Source: an uncultured Chryseobacterium sp.
Lineage (GTDB): Bacteria > Bacteroidota > Bacteroidia > Flavobacteriales > Weeksellaceae
DNA length: 48,132 nucleotides
NCBI GenBank assembly: GCA_913778505.1
Contig: CAJYWD010000037.1
Location: 1-48,132, forward strand
Direction: 5' to 3'
The position numbers and the translations under genes are program-made. Positions 7,203-15,908 of the stretch are shown piece by piece; position 1 is the stretch's first letter; every line of letters starts with the position of its first letter. The notes beneath the pieces are model-generated. The model did not search any database and was not told where the DNA came from. It saw nothing but the letters and a program-made list of their open reading frames with translations.

Positions 7203-8201
7203 CTATTTAGACGAATTTTTTTTCAAAACCCTTTTCCTATCGCGTTTTTCAATGTAATCCAAAACAGCATCTTTTGTCGTTAGCCAATTTCTGCCATCTT
7301 TGAAAGCATCAATTTTTCCTTTTCTTGCAAGTAGACTCACGTATTCCTGCCCATACGGAAGCTTTTCCTCCTCCACAATATCAGAAATTGGACGATATTC
7401 ATCATAGGTATTATTCAATGAACCCAGATAAATATCCAAACTCCTTTCAAGAGCCTGTAAAATAAGCAAAACCAGTTTAGAATAGTTGCCATTATTAGCA
7501 AAATTCAAAGCGTCATAATATTTTTTTCTATCATTTTTCAGTATAATTGCCGGTGGAAAACCCTCTTTCATCAACAACAGATTGAAAAGCAAGCGTGCCG
7601 TTCTGCCATTACCATCAAAAAATGGATGAATCCACACAAAACGATGGTGGAAAATTGCAGATTTCAAAACGATGTTCATTTCGGAAGTATTGGTCCAATC
7701 GGTAAGTTCTGTGATGTATTCATCGATTTTCAAAGCATTGGGCGGTACAAAATTGGCCCCGGAAATCCTCACGCCCGAAGTTCTGAAACGTCCTGCAAAA
7801 TCTTTTTCGATTTTTTGCAATACCAATTCGTGAATATTCAAAATATCGGATTCTTTCAGAATGTAATTATCCGATATTAAACTTTCTACCAATTCTATAG
7901 CTTCCTGGTGATTGACGGCTTCAAAGTGCTCCCGAAGAGATTTTCCTTTGATGGTAAATCCTTCTTCGATGACCATTTTGGTTTCTTGTAAGGTCAAGGT
8001 ATTTCCTTCGATACTGTTGGAGTTGTAGGTCCATTCTATCATCAGACTTTCTTTGATACTTTTCAAGGCATAAGTAGGAATCGGGCGTAGTTTATCTAAT
8101 TCTGATTTTTTCTCCACTATTCTTTCGAGTTGTTTTTCGAGGCCTTCAAAGTGATAGGGATAGTCTTGCCATTTCATATGTAGATATTTATTGTTATTCA
8201 T
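7203..8201 (-). CDS. Fic family protein (predicted AMP transferase)
   Basis: 332 residues. The Fic core motif HPFFDGNGRTAR (192-203) has the catalytic histidine and the phosphate-binding GNGR, so it should transfer AMP (or another nucleotide part) to a hydroxyl on a target protein. An inhibitory segment SIEGN (63-67), in the N-terminal helix, fits the (S/T)xxxE(G/N) motif of class II Fic proteins, whose glutamate blocks ATP positioning until relieved. The C-terminus (about 270-332) looks like a small helical domain with basic residues that could bind DNA. Targets are unknown. A second ATG at 8177 (MKWQDYPYHF) is a possible start. No antitoxin gene adjoins it. A palindrome pair lies upstream and inside the gene. 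Confidence 0.9.
   Translation of the reverse strand: MNNNKYLHMKWQDYPYHFEGLEKQLERIVEKKSELDKLRPIPTYALKSIKESLMIEWTYNSNSIEGNTLTLQETKMVIEEGFTIKGKSLREHFEAVNHQEAIELVESLISDNYILKESDILNIHELVLQKIEKDFAGRFRTSGVRISGANFVPPNALKIDEYITELTDWTNTSEMNIVLKSAIFHHRFVWIHPFFDGNGRTARLLFNLLLMKEGFPPAIILKNDRKKYYDALNFANNGNYSKLVLLILQALERSLDIYLGSLNNTYDEYRPISDIVEEEKLPYGQEYVSLLARKGKIDAFKDGRNWLTTKDAVLDYIEKRDRKRVLKKNSSK
7842..7880. promoter_or_regulatory. Inverted repeat inside fic matching the upstream palindrome
   Basis: AATATCGGAT (7842-7851) and ATCCGATATT (7869-7878) are 17 bases apart. The right arm extends to the full 14-mer TTATCCGATATTAA (7867-7880) also found upstream of the gene at 8349-8362. A second operator for the same regulator is one reading; coincidence within codons is the other. 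Confidence 0.4.
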
Positions 8202-8302
8202 TGGTCATATGTTATCGCCAACACGATAGTTTGATCAAGCTGAACGAAGTTAATCTTCATTGGTGTTTGTTTGCAAACTTGATAATGGTGATTTCATAAC
8301 AA

Positions 8303-8310
8303 CAAATTTA
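8303..8310 (-). promoter_or_regulatory. -7 box of fic
   Basis: TAAATTTG on the minus strand fits TAnnTTTG exactly, about 100 bases before the fic start. The palindrome at 8321-8362 then covers the -33 region and the sequence upstream. Confidence 0.55.
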
Positions 8311-8320
8311 CACTTTTATT

Positions 8321-8362
8321 TTAATATCGGATAATAATTTTTTTATATTTATCCGATATTAA
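8321..8362. promoter_or_regulatory. Palindromic operator candidate at the fic promoter
   Basis: Perfect 14-bp inverted repeat: TTAATATCGGATAA (8321-8334) and TTATCCGATATTAA (8349-8362), 14 bases apart. It overlaps the expected -33 region of the fic promoter, a position suited to a repressor. It has no T run on the fic side, so it is not an obvious terminator. Confidence 0.6.
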
Positions 8363-8503
8363 TTTTTAAAAAAATGTAGGTGCTTCGTCAAAAAATAGTG
8401 AATTTGTTTTTCTATAATTATATGTCGGCAAAAAGAATACAGCTGAGAGGGTTGGATTTTTTATCGCAAGGGGTACGATTTTTTTAAATTTTAGTCTATG
8501 ATT

Positions 8504-10678
8504 TTACTGCATCGATTTATCATAAGCCAATGCGATATGGACTTCAAAATAAGAAAAATCATCGCCCAGCTCTTCTTTTATAGCTTTCAGAGAAGGGATA
8601 ATCTGTTTTTTTGCGATTTCGATGATGGGTTCTATTTTGCTCACGTCCATCAGTTCTGCGGCTTCAATTTCTCCCGATTCTACAAATTTCACCAAATGAT
8701 TTTGAATAGTATTTACCGACAAGTTTCTCATTTTTGCAATTTCTTCCACACTGAGATTCTTTTTGTACATATCAAAAGTAGTGGCAAAAGTTCCCGATGT
8801 GTTGTTAGTTGCTTTCTTTGGTTCTCTTTGTCTCTTTCGTTTTTTCTCGGAAATTTTACTGTTTAGATTATTTTTCCTGCAAAAATCAATTATTAAAGGC
8901 AGAAATATTTCTCCATATTTTTCAATTTTAAAAGCGCCAAAACCGCTTATCTCATTAAGCTCTTCTTTGGTATGGGGCAGATAAGTAGAGAGTTCCAACA
9001 AGGTGGCATCAGAAAAAATAACATAAGGCGGAACATTTTCCCGTTCGGCAATTTCTCGTCTTAAAGTTCTCAGTTCTGAAAATAAGTCCTGATTAGAGTC
9101 AAAGTCCGGCGTAGAATAATCGGTTTCTATTTCCTCTACCACAACCGCTTTGGCGTGTTCTTTCACTTTTTTGAACTCCACTTTTTTACCTTTAAATAAA
9201 ATCTGTCTGCTCTCGTCATTCAGTTTTAAAACAGAAAACTCTTCATTCGATTCATCTAAAAATCCGTTGATGAGCAATTGCCGGATTAAATTTTGCCAGT
9301 AAGTTTTATCGTGATTATTACCAACGCCGTAAGTCGGTAAGCTGCGCATATAATCGGTGATTTTTACCCCTTTTGAACCTCGGATAAAATCAATAATCAA
9401 GTTTTTTCCGTAGCGTTCTTTCAATCTGAAAATAGCACTTAATAGTTTTTGAGTATCAATTGTGGCATCCAAAATTTCAAATTCGCTCAAGCAAAAATCG
9501 CAGGCATTGCAGTTTCCAGCATGTTTTTCGCCAAAATATTCCATCAGATATTGCCGACGGCACTTTTGCATTTCGGCAAAGTCTGCCATTTGCTGGAGTT
9601 TCCGCAACATAAGATCCGACTGGTCTTCGTTGCCTTCTATCATTGCAAATCGTTTCAGTTTAATGACATCAGCGTACGAGTAAAAGAGAATAGCTTCACT
9701 CGGCAAGCCGTCTCTTCCGGCTCTTCCCGTTTCCTGGTAATAACTTTCGATATTTTTGGGCAAATCTGCGTGCATCACAAAACGGACATTGCTCTTGTCG
9801 ATTCCCATTCCAAAAGCGATTGTGGCCACCATCACGCGGGTTTTGTCCTTCAGAAAATCTTCCTGAACTTTTGCTCTCTCCGTAGAAGAAAGTCCGGCGT
9901 GGTAATAGGCGGCATTGATGCCGTTCTCTAGAAGCTTATCCGACATGTCTTCCGTTCCTCTTCTCGATAAACAGTAGATAATTCCCGAATCATCAGGATG
10001 TTCATTGAGGTATTGAATGATATTTTGAAGTACTGCTTGTTTCGGCTGGACAAAATATTTGATATTGGCTCTGTCAAATGAAGAAACCAAAACCAACGGA
10101 TTTTGAAGATTCAGCTGTTTGATGATGTCTTTTCTCGTAATTTCGTCTGCACTCGCTGTTGATGCAATTATAGGAACATCCGGAAACTGATGTTTAATCC
10201 CATTCAGAAACAGATAATCCGGACGGAAGTCGTGACCCCAGTGCGAAACACAGTGCGCTTCATCTACGGCAAACAGGGAAATCTGGACTTGTTTCAATAT
10301 TTGCAGAAAAGCACCGTTTTCCGAACTCAGTTTTTCGGGAGCCACATATAATAACTTGAGCTGGCTATTTTTTAATTGATGTAAAGTTTCATTTTGTTCA
10401 AAAGAACTCATCGAAGAATTGATGTAGGCCGCCGGAATGCCGTTCACACGAAGCGCATCCACCTGATCTTTCATCAAGGCAATTAATGGTGAAATCACGA
10501 TGGCAGTTCCATCCAAAGCCAATGCCGGAACTTGATAGCATAGCGATTTCCCGCCACCAGTCGGCATCAAAACAAAGGTATCTTTCTTTGCAATAACGTT
10601 TTCAACGGCGTTGGCTTGTTCGAGGCGGAAATTGTCGTATCCGAAATATTGCTGTAAGATTTCTAAAGGGGATTTCAT
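8504..10678 (-). CDS. recQ: ATP-dependent DNA helicase RecQ
   Basis: 724 residues. It unwinds DNA 3'-5' in recombination and fork repair. Walker A MPTGGGKS (38-45), DEAH (139-142) followed by the RecQ aromatic loop CVSHWGHDFRPDY, and a helicase-C domain ending QETGRAGRDGLPS are present. A zinc site with four cysteines (KCRRQ...CNACDFC, about 380-400) opens the RQC domain; an HRDC domain follows (about 525-600), and the last 100 residues contain a helix-turn-helix (LSVEEIAKMRNLSVNTIQNHL). This C-terminal addition is common in Bacteroidota. The reading frame continues upstream to 10714 with a TTG; ATG 10678 (MKSPLEILQQYFGY) is preferred. Confidence 0.95.
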   Translation of the reverse strand: MKSPLEILQQYFGYDNFRLEQANAVENVIAKKDTFVLMPTGGGKSLCYQVPALALDGTAIVISPLIALMKDQVDALRVNGIPAAYINSSMSSFEQNETLHQLKNSQLKLLYVAPEKLSSENGAFLQILKQVQISLFAVDEAHCVSHWGHDFRPDYLFLNGIKHQFPDVPIIASTASADEITRKDIIKQLNLQNPLVLVSSFDRANIKYFVQPKQAVLQNIIQYLNEHPDDSGIIYCLSRRGTEDMSDKLLENGINAAYYHAGLSSTERAKVQEDFLKDKTRVMVATIAFGMGIDKSNVRFVMHADLPKNIESYYQETGRAGRDGLPSEAILFYSYADVIKLKRFAMIEGNEDQSDLMLRKLQQMADFAEMQKCRRQYLMEYFGEKHAGNCNACDFCLSEFEILDATIDTQKLLSAIFRLKERYGKNLIIDFIRGSKGVKITDYMRSLPTYGVGNNHDKTYWQNLIRQLLINGFLDESNEEFSVLKLNDESRQILFKGKKVEFKKVKEHAKAVVVEEIETDYSTPDFDSNQDLFSELRTLRREIAERENVPPYVIFSDATLLELSTYLPHTKEELNEISGFGAFKIEKYGEIFLPLIIDFCRKNNLNSKISEKKRKRQREPKKATNNTSGTFATTFDMYKKNLSVEEIAKMRNLSVNTIQNHLVKFVESGEIEAAELMDVSKIEPIIEIAKKQIIPSLKAIKEELGDDFSYFEVHIALAYDKSMQ

Positions 10679-10724
10679 AGTATTTGTGTTTGAGTAAAAA
10701 TAATAAAGATCCAATTAATTTTAA

Positions 10725-10761
10725 TTAAAAAACCTCATAGTTTTTAATCGCTATGAGGTTT
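10725..10761 (-). terminator. Terminator of aspS
   Basis: Perfect 11-bp stem AAACCTCATAG (10730-10740) with CTATGAGGTTT (10751-10761), and a T run on the minus strand (A run 10726-10730), located 50 bases past the aspS stop. Confidence 0.88.
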
Positions 10762-10810
10762 GTATAATTTAATATTTTATTTTTTTAAATTACAAAAATA
10801 TAATTAATTA

Positions 10811-12565
10811 TTATGATTTTAAATCCAATTTTAGTTCCAATTCTGTGAGTTGCTCCTGATGAATCGGTGCCGGCGCATCAATCATCACATCTCGTCCGGA
10901 ATTGTTTTTCGGGAATGCGATGTAATCTCTGATGACTTCGTTTCCGTCAAGAATTGCTACCAATCTATCAAATCCAAACGCTAATCCTCCGTGAGGTGGT
11001 GCGCCATATTTGAAGGCGTTCATCAGGAATCCGAACTGTGCTTCTGCTTCTTCTTTTGAGAATCCTAATAAGTCAAACATTCTGGACTGCAAATCTTTAT
11101 CAAAAATACGGATAGAACCGCCACCGATTTCGTTTCCGTTCAAAACTAAATCGTAGGCATTAGCTCTTGCTTTTCCTGGGTGTGTTTCCAATAGACCAAA
11201 ATCCTCAGTTTTTGGGGAAGTGAATGGATGGTGCATGGCGTGGTATCTTCCAGATTCTTCATCAAATTCCAATAATGGGAAATCTACCACCCAAAGTGGT
11301 GCGAATTCGTTTCCTTTTCTCAAGCCAAGACGGTTTCCTAATTCCATTCTCAAAGCTGAAAGTTGTGTTCTCACTTTATCAGCATTTCCACTCATTAAGA
11401 ACATCAAATCTCCGGCTTTTGCTCCGAATTTCTCAGCGATTTTTTTCAGGTCTTCTTCAGAATAAAATTTGTTAACCGATGAAGTCACAACGCCATCATT
11501 CTGGAATTTAATCCAGACCATTCCTGTAGCTCCGATCTGTGGACGTTTTACCCAATCGATCAATTCATCAATCTGCTTACGAGTGTAGTCCGCAATTCCT
11601 TCAACATTAATCCCAACAACCAATTCAGCTTCGTCAAATATTTTGAAATCTTTTCCTTTTACTAATTCATTCAGTTCTACGAATTCCATTCCGAAACGGA
11701 TATCCGGTTTGTCATTTCCGTATTTCTGCATCGCATCGGCAAAAGTCATTCTTGGGAAGTCTCCAAACTCTTTTCCGGTAATATCTTTCAGCAAAGTTTT
11801 GGTCATCCCTTCGAAAACATTCATAATGTCTTCCTGCTCTACGAATGCCATTTCGCAATCGATTTGGGTAAATTCCGGCTGTCTGTCGGCTCGCAAATCC
11901 TCGTCACGGAAACATTTCACGATTTGGAAATACCGGTCCATTCCGCCAACCATCAGCAATTGCTTGAAAGTCTGTGGCGACTGTGGCAAAGCGTAAAACT
12001 GTCCCGGATTCATTCGGCTTGGAACCACGAAGTCTCTTGCACCTTCCGGAGTAGATTTGATCAAAACTGGCGTTTCCACCTCGATGAAACCTGCATCCGA
12101 AAGGTAATTTCTGACTTTCTGTGCCATTTTGTGACGGAAAATCAGTTTGTCTTTTACAGGATTTCTTCTGATATCCAGATATCTGTATTTCATTCTCAAC
12201 TCTTCGCCACCGTCGGTTTCGTCTTCGATGGTGAAAGGAGGTAGTTGAGATTCATTTAAAATATTGAGTTTTTCAACCAAAATTTCAATGTCGCCGGTTG
12301 GGATCTTCGGGTTTTTAGACGCACGCTCGATAACGGTTCCTTCTACCTGAATCACAAATTCACGACCTAATTTCTTGGCCGATTCCAACAATTCTTTTGA
12401 GCTTCTTTCTTCGTCCAAAACCAATTGTGTAATGCCGTAACGGTCCCGCAAATCAATCCAAATCATAAAACCTTTGTCACGGATGGTTTGTACCCAACCG
12501 GAAAGTGTTACTTTTTCATTCAGATTTGCCAGCGTCAGTTCGCCGTTTGTGTGTGTACGGAACAT
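10811..12565 (-). CDS. aspS: Aspartate--tRNA ligase
   Basis: 584 residues, typical of bacterial AspRS. It charges tRNA-Asp. The N-terminal OB-fold anticodon domain ([20 protein letters not shown]) is followed by the class II core: motif 2 ([20 protein letters not shown]), the bacterial insertion domain (about 285-410) and motif 3 ([16 protein letters not shown]). The start is ATG 12565, [12 protein letters not shown]; the frame stays open upstream into a repeat sequence but this is not coding. Whether it also makes Asp-tRNA-Asn cannot be told here. Confidence 0.96.
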   Translation of the reverse strand: MFRTHTNGELTLANLNEKVTLSGWVQTIRDKGFMIWIDLRDRYGITQLVLDEERSSKELLESAKKLGREFVIQVEGTVIERASKNPKIPTGDIEILVEKLNILNESQLPPFTIEDETDGGEELRMKYRYLDIRRNPVKDKLIFRHKMAQKVRNYLSDAGFIEVETPVLIKSTPEGARDFVVPSRMNPGQFYALPQSPQTFKQLLMVGGMDRYFQIVKCFRDEDLRADRQPEFTQIDCEMAFVEQEDIMNVFEGMTKTLLKDITGKEFGDFPRMTFADAMQKYGNDKPDIRFGMEFVELNELVKGKDFKIFDEAELVVGINVEGIADYTRKQIDELIDWVKRPQIGATGMVWIKFQNDGVVTSSVNKFYSEEDLKKIAEKFGAKAGDLMFLMSGNADKVRTQLSALRMELGNRLGLRKGNEFAPLWVVDFPLLEFDEESGRYHAMHHPFTSPKTEDFGLLETHPGKARANAYDLVLNGNEIGGGSIRIFDKDLQSRMFDLLGFSKEEAEAQFGFLMNAFKYGAPPHGGLAFGFDRLVAILDGNEVIRDYIAFPKNNSGRDVMIDAPAPIHQEQLTELELKLDLKS

Positions 12566-12648
12566 AAAATTTAGTTTAAAGTTTGGAGATTTAAGTTCTC
12601 GTTCTTTGTACTTTGAATAATGAACTTTGAACTTTGAATTTTCGAGTG

Positions 12649-12656
12649 CAAAGATA
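12649..12656 (-). promoter_or_regulatory. -7 box of aspS
   Basis: TATCTTTG on the minus strand, exact for TAnnTTTG, about 84 bases before the start. No good -33 box. The leader between contains three ACTTTGAA units (12610-12638), two of them in tandem with period 7. Confidence 0.55.
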
Positions 12657-12721
12657 ATGTTTTGGAGGGAATTAATCTGATTGATGTTGAAAGGTTTTTC
12701 TGATGACAAAACTTGAATCCT

Positions 12722-12838
12722 GGCGCAGCGCGTGAGGGATAGCAGCGGAAATCCCGGAATGCAGCGTAGCGGAATGAGGAATTGTAGCGGATAGCCCGGC
12801 CCGAGCGTGGGCAACAGGCGGCTGCGAGGGACACGCCT
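12722..12838 (-). repeat. Dispersed intergenic repeat, copy B
   Basis: Inverted relative to copy A. Its outer end (GGCGTGTCCCTCGC on the minus strand, 12824-12837), the GGGCTATCCGCTACAAT block and the inner end CTATCCCTCACGCG match copies A and C, but the central part differs. It lies between the divergent aspS and bTHX genes and occupies much of that 333-base gap. Confidence 0.8.
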
Positions 12839-12843
12839 AAAGT

Positions 12844-12875
12844 TTTGGTCAGTTAAAAATTAATTCATAAATTCG
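12844..12875 (+). promoter_or_regulatory. Promoter of the bTHX gene
   Basis: TTTG (12844-12847), 20 bases, TAAATTCG (12868-12875), one mismatch in the -7 box. The start codon follows 23 bases later. The -33 box adjoins the end of repeat copy B. Confidence 0.55.
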
Positions 12876-12898
12876 TAATAATCAAATACTTAATCATT

Positions 12899-13117
12899 AT
12901 GGGAAAAGGTGATCAAAAATCCACCAAAGGAAAGAGAGTACGCGGCAGCTACGGCAAAACGAGACCTAGAAAATCTCCTCAACCAATAGCTGTAACAGAA
13001 AAACCAACCATGGTAAAAACTGAAACAAAGCCAAAAACCACAAAATCAAAAGCTGAAAAAGCTGAGGAATCCGAAGAAAAACCAAAAGTAAAACGAAGTA
13101 AAAAAGCCGAAGAATAA
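12899..13117 (+). CDS. 30S ribosomal protein THX (bTHX)
   Basis: 72 residues. The first 26, MGKGDQKSTKGKRVRGSYGK followed by TRPRKS, match the bTHX signature (MGKGD, RG[ST]YGK, RPRK); this peptide sits in a cavity at the top of the 30S head. The remaining 45 residues are a low-complexity tail of lysine, glutamate, threonine and proline. The gene has its own promoter and terminator. Confidence 0.88.
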   Translation: MGKGDQKSTKGKRVRGSYGKTRPRKSPQPIAVTEKPTMVKTETKPKTTKSKAEKAEESEEKPKVKRSKKAEE

Positions 13118-13129
13118 TCTCCGGCTTTT
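13102..13129 (+). terminator. Terminator of the bTHX gene
   Basis: 12-bp stem with one mismatch (AAAAGCCGAAGA with TCTCCGGCTTTT) overlapping the last codons and the stop; the convergent DUF937 gene ends at 13148, so it may serve both strands. Confidence 0.75.
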
Positions 13130-13147
13130 ATAATTTCAAAAAGGAAT

Positions 13148-13801
13148 TTATTTTCCAAATATACTTCCGAGCAATCCGCCCAGTCCGCCTTGTTGAGATT
13201 GTTGCTGTTGGTTTCCACCGCCAAGAACATTTCCCAAAATATCGCCCAGACCTCCGCCGGAAGATTGCGTTGCTCCGCCGATCACGCTTCCTAAAATATC
13301 ACTTAAAGGGTTATTAGAGGCTTGAGCTTCCTGAGCAGAACCGCCAAGAATACCGCCTAACAAATCGCCTAAACCTCCACCAGAAGTGACGTTGCTAGCT
13401 TGTTTTTGCTGACCGATATAACCCATAATGACAGGCGCCAAGGTTGCTAAAACCGGCCCGATTTTGTCCATGGAAATTCCTGTGTTTGCAGATAATTGAT
13501 TTTCTACATTGGTTTTGTTTCCGCCGAAAATATGGTCAAGAATTGAGTTTCCTTCTTGTTCTCTGTCCAGAGCTTGTGCAGGATTGTTCAGGATGCTTCC
13601 GTCGTGGTGCTTGTCCAGCGTTGCATTCAGTTTATCTGCTTCTTCTGGATTTTCAGATTTCTTTTTCAGATAGCTGATGACCAAAGGTGCAGCCACAACT
13701 AACAATGCGATGATTTGATTTTTGCTGATTCCGAATTTGTTTTCAGCCTGTTCAGCGACTTGGTTTCCTGCGCTGCCAGTGATAAGGTCTAATAGACTCA
13801 T
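13148..13801 (-). CDS. DUF937 protein with C-terminal Gly/Leu repeats
   Basis: 217 residues. DUF937 covers about 1-130: a helix with SLLDLITGSAGNQV, a hydrophobic stretch (30-44) and the VLATLAPVIMGYIG segment. After that come four imperfect copies of a GGGLGDLLGGILGG-like unit (at 141-154, 164-176, 182-195 and 205-217) joined by short Gln/Ala/Ser linkers. The function of DUF937 is unknown and there is no signal peptide. On the minus strand a CATCTTTG box (13829-13836) with TTTT 19 bases further up is a plausible promoter. Confidence 0.85.
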   Translation of the reverse strand: MSLLDLITGSAGNQVAEQAENKFGISKNQIIALLVVAAPLVISYLKKKSENPEEADKLNATLDKHHDGSILNNPAQALDREQEGNSILDHIFGGNKTNVENQLSANTGISMDKIGPVLATLAPVIMGYIGQQKQASNVTSGGGLGDLLGGILGGSAQEAQASNNPLSDILGSVIGGATQSSGGGLGDILGNVLGGGNQQQQSQQGGLGGLLGSIFGK

Positions 13802-13868
13802 AATTTATGTTTTTAAAATGTGTAGAATCAAAGATGATAAATTTATGCCAATTAAAAAAGCCAAAAAA

Positions 13869-15137
13869 TTATAATTTGCGGATTTCTGCCATGGACTGGT
13901 ATCTGCTTCGGAGTTTTATGAAGTATGAAGAGGACTTTTTCAGATGGGTGACATCTTCTCCTGCTACGTTGCCGCTTAGTGTAAACTCTATACATCCTAC
14001 ATTGTTGTGAAGCCAAGGAAGCGTGTAATAAGTTAGTCCACCTTTGTAAAGTTTTTGCTGATGAAAGGAATGCATCTGCGGAACACGCAACGCAATCTGC
14101 AGGCATAGGATATAAAACAAAGGGATTAAGATCGGTAGAAAAATCAAATTTTTTACGGGAAATTTGTCCCTTATTTTCTCAATGCCGTGAGCAATCAAAA
14201 TAGTAAAAATCAGATAAAACGGTATGAAGAAAACATAATTATCCGTGACGGCATAAAAGGTGGCAAATCCCAAAGTTGATATTCCGGATAGGGATAAAAA
14301 GATTACTTCTTGCCTGGAACTTTTGCAAAAATCTGCGATCCCAGCAATCCCAACTGCACCTGCAATGACGAAAATATTAAAGTTGTAAATCAGGAATGCC
14401 AAAGCTTTCAAGACGTCCTTTGCCAGCGCTACAGCGCTTTGGCGGAATGTATCCTGGATCCATCCGCCTTCCCTGGAAATGAATACATATTTCCACTCGA
14501 TGCCCTGGAGAGCATTGACCAAAAACATACTGCCAAAAACGGTTACAAACAAAATCGCTGAGCTAAGCGCATGTGTTTTTTCTTTCCTGCTGAAAAAGAG
14601 TAGAGCCAAATAGGCCGGAATCAGCAAGATGTTCTGGATATGAACCCAGAAGCTCAATGCCAGCAAAATCCCTGCAACAGGTAGATAAAATGATTTTTTA
14701 TTTCTGAGGGATTTTACAGCGCATATCAAAAACAGGATGATCCAGAGAGCATTAAATGTGTAAACTTCTATAGTGCTTGCGCTGCGCCAAAAAGTGAAAC
14801 TTAAACCAAAAACTGCGGTGCTGGTGATCGCAATCCAATTCTCCTGAACGAACTCCCTGATAAGAACGTAAACAAAACTTACGGTCAATGCTCCGGGAAT
14901 CACGGACATCATACGCATTACAAAAATACTGTCCATTCCGAGATATTTTGTGAAAGCGATAGCCGTGTTAAGATAGAGAAAGTGTGTCAGCGGCATAAGA
15001 TCGGGAAGAAACTGCCGTTTCTCCGCATCCGCCACAAAGCCAATACAATCGCCAAAAGAAATTTTGGAAAAACTGCCGGCATAATAGAGGATGAAAAAGA
15101 CTAAAAAAAGTAGAAAGGTTATCGTTTTTTTATTCAT
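13869..15137 (-). CDS. Polytopic membrane protein, glycosyltransferase (GT-C / DUF2723-like)
   Basis: 422 residues with about 9-11 hydrophobic helices. The N-terminal helix is followed by a periplasmic-type loop with an acidic residue (SFGDCIGFVADAE, about 27-39) and H52 (LMPLTHFLYLN), the layout of GT-C enzymes that use a polyprenyl-linked sugar and of the DUF2723 group common in Bacteroidota. The C-terminal 80 residues are soluble. Acceptor and donor are unknown. It starts 6 bases after the DUF2480 gene, so the two are cotranscribed. Confidence 0.72.
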   Translation of the reverse strand: MNKKTITFLLFLVFFILYYAGSFSKISFGDCIGFVADAEKRQFLPDLMPLTHFLYLNTAIAFTKYLGMDSIFVMRMMSVIPGALTVSFVYVLIREFVQENWIAITSTAVFGLSFTFWRSASTIEVYTFNALWIILFLICAVKSLRNKKSFYLPVAGILLALSFWVHIQNILLIPAYLALLFFSRKEKTHALSSAILFVTVFGSMFLVNALQGIEWKYVFISREGGWIQDTFRQSAVALAKDVLKALAFLIYNFNIFVIAGAVGIAGIADFCKSSRQEVIFLSLSGISTLGFATFYAVTDNYVFFIPFYLIFTILIAHGIEKIRDKFPVKNLIFLPILIPLFYILCLQIALRVPQMHSFHQQKLYKGGLTYYTLPWLHNNVGCIEFTLSGNVAGEDVTHLKKSSSYFIKLRSRYQSMAEIRKL

Positions 15138-15143
15138 TCAGAA

Positions 15144-15644
15144 CTAGTTTTTAAAAATCGGAACATTGCTGCAGGCTTCACCAAACATCAATGACTTCAC
15201 GAGTGGTTTCAATTGCTCCACCAGTTCCACATACGCATTATTCGGAATCAGTTCATCACTACAACCTTTCACCAGGACACGTTGATCTCTCAGCTCAGAA
15301 AAATCGTAAGTCTGGATAGCGTTGTGCATCAACAAAACTTCCAAATCCTCGCGGTTGCCGAACACAACTTTCTTTGCCGCATCTGTGATTTTCGAAGTAA
15401 TGAGAAAATAGGCCCAAAGCGGAATAATCACGTCCTCCGAACAATAAATGTAGACATAAGCATCTTTATAGATTTCAGCATCAATGCTTTTGATTTTTTC
15501 ACGGAAGTCTTTTTCCTTTAGAATCATCCCTTCCCAGAGAAAATCTTTGATGTCAATTCCCAAACGTTTTCCTTTAGGGACCAGGTAGGAAATATCAAAA
15601 TTAACCAATCCGCTGCCCGCCACTTTATTTATGATTTCTTCCAT
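15144..15644 (-). CDS. DUF2480 family protein
   Basis: 166 residues, soluble, no signal peptide. The start EEIINKVAGSGLVNFDISYL and the internal AYVYIYCSEDVIIPLWAYFL fit DUF2480, a Bacteroidota family of unknown function. There is a late KGCSDELIPNNAYVEL segment with a conserved-looking cysteine. It forms an operon with the downstream membrane protein. Confidence 0.82.
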   Translation of the reverse strand: MEEIINKVAGSGLVNFDISYLVPKGKRLGIDIKDFLWEGMILKEKDFREKIKSIDAEIYKDAYVYIYCSEDVIIPLWAYFLITSKITDAAKKVVFGNREDLEVLLMHNAIQTYDFSELRDQRVLVKGCSDELIPNNAYVELVEQLKPLVKSLMFGEACSNVPIFKN

Positions 15645-15667
15645 TTTGTAATTTTAGTATTTTTTTT

Positions 15668-15755
15668 GGAGCTATTTCCCGCTTTCCATTGCAATCTTTT
15701 GCTTTTCCTTATATGGATGAAAAGCAAAAGGATTTCCATTACAATGGCTATGGAC
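15668..15755 (+). repeat. Dispersed intergenic repeat, copy D
   Basis: Starts GGAGCTATTTCCCGCTTTCC and contains TTGCAATC and GGATTTCC, as in copy C, around a perfect 12-bp hairpin CTTTTGCTTTTC / GAAAAGCAAAAG. The outer ends are less conserved than in A-C. It sits between the divergent DUF2480 and lpxB genes. Confidence 0.7.
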
Positions 15756-15908
15756 TTGGTCTGCAAAACATATTTTCCCAGTTTAGAACTTTACCAATCT
15801 TAATCGCTCAAAAAACTTTAATTTTGTTCAAAGTTAATTATTTTGTACGGAAAACTTCTTTAGATTTATCTATCGAACGGACATTCAAAATCTAAAATCC
15901 AAGAAATC

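Larger units (their letters stand above)
8202..8503. other. Intergenic region upstream of fic
   Basis: It holds the probable fic promoter (8303-8310), a long palindrome (8321-8362) and a 10-bp palindrome GTTTGCAAAC (8269-8278) in the fic leader. From 8363 to 8503, between the palindrome and the recQ stop, I see only a weak hairpin ATCG/CGAT with a T run on the plus strand (about 8462-8486) and no gene. Confidence 0.6.

Noticed and set aside
7203-8201. Fic/antitoxin (FicTA-like) module
   Set aside because: No small antitoxin gene adjoins it; the inhibitory motif is within the same protein, so it is class II.
8455-8490. Terminator after recQ
   Set aside because: The ATCG/CGAT hairpin is only 4 bp and its T run is on the plus strand, the wrong strand for recQ.
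12566-12834. N-terminal extension of aspS, and an overlapping frame, upstream of ATG 12565
   Set aside because: The extension reads through the promoter and dispersed repeat copy B; the conserved AspRS N-terminus starts at 12565.
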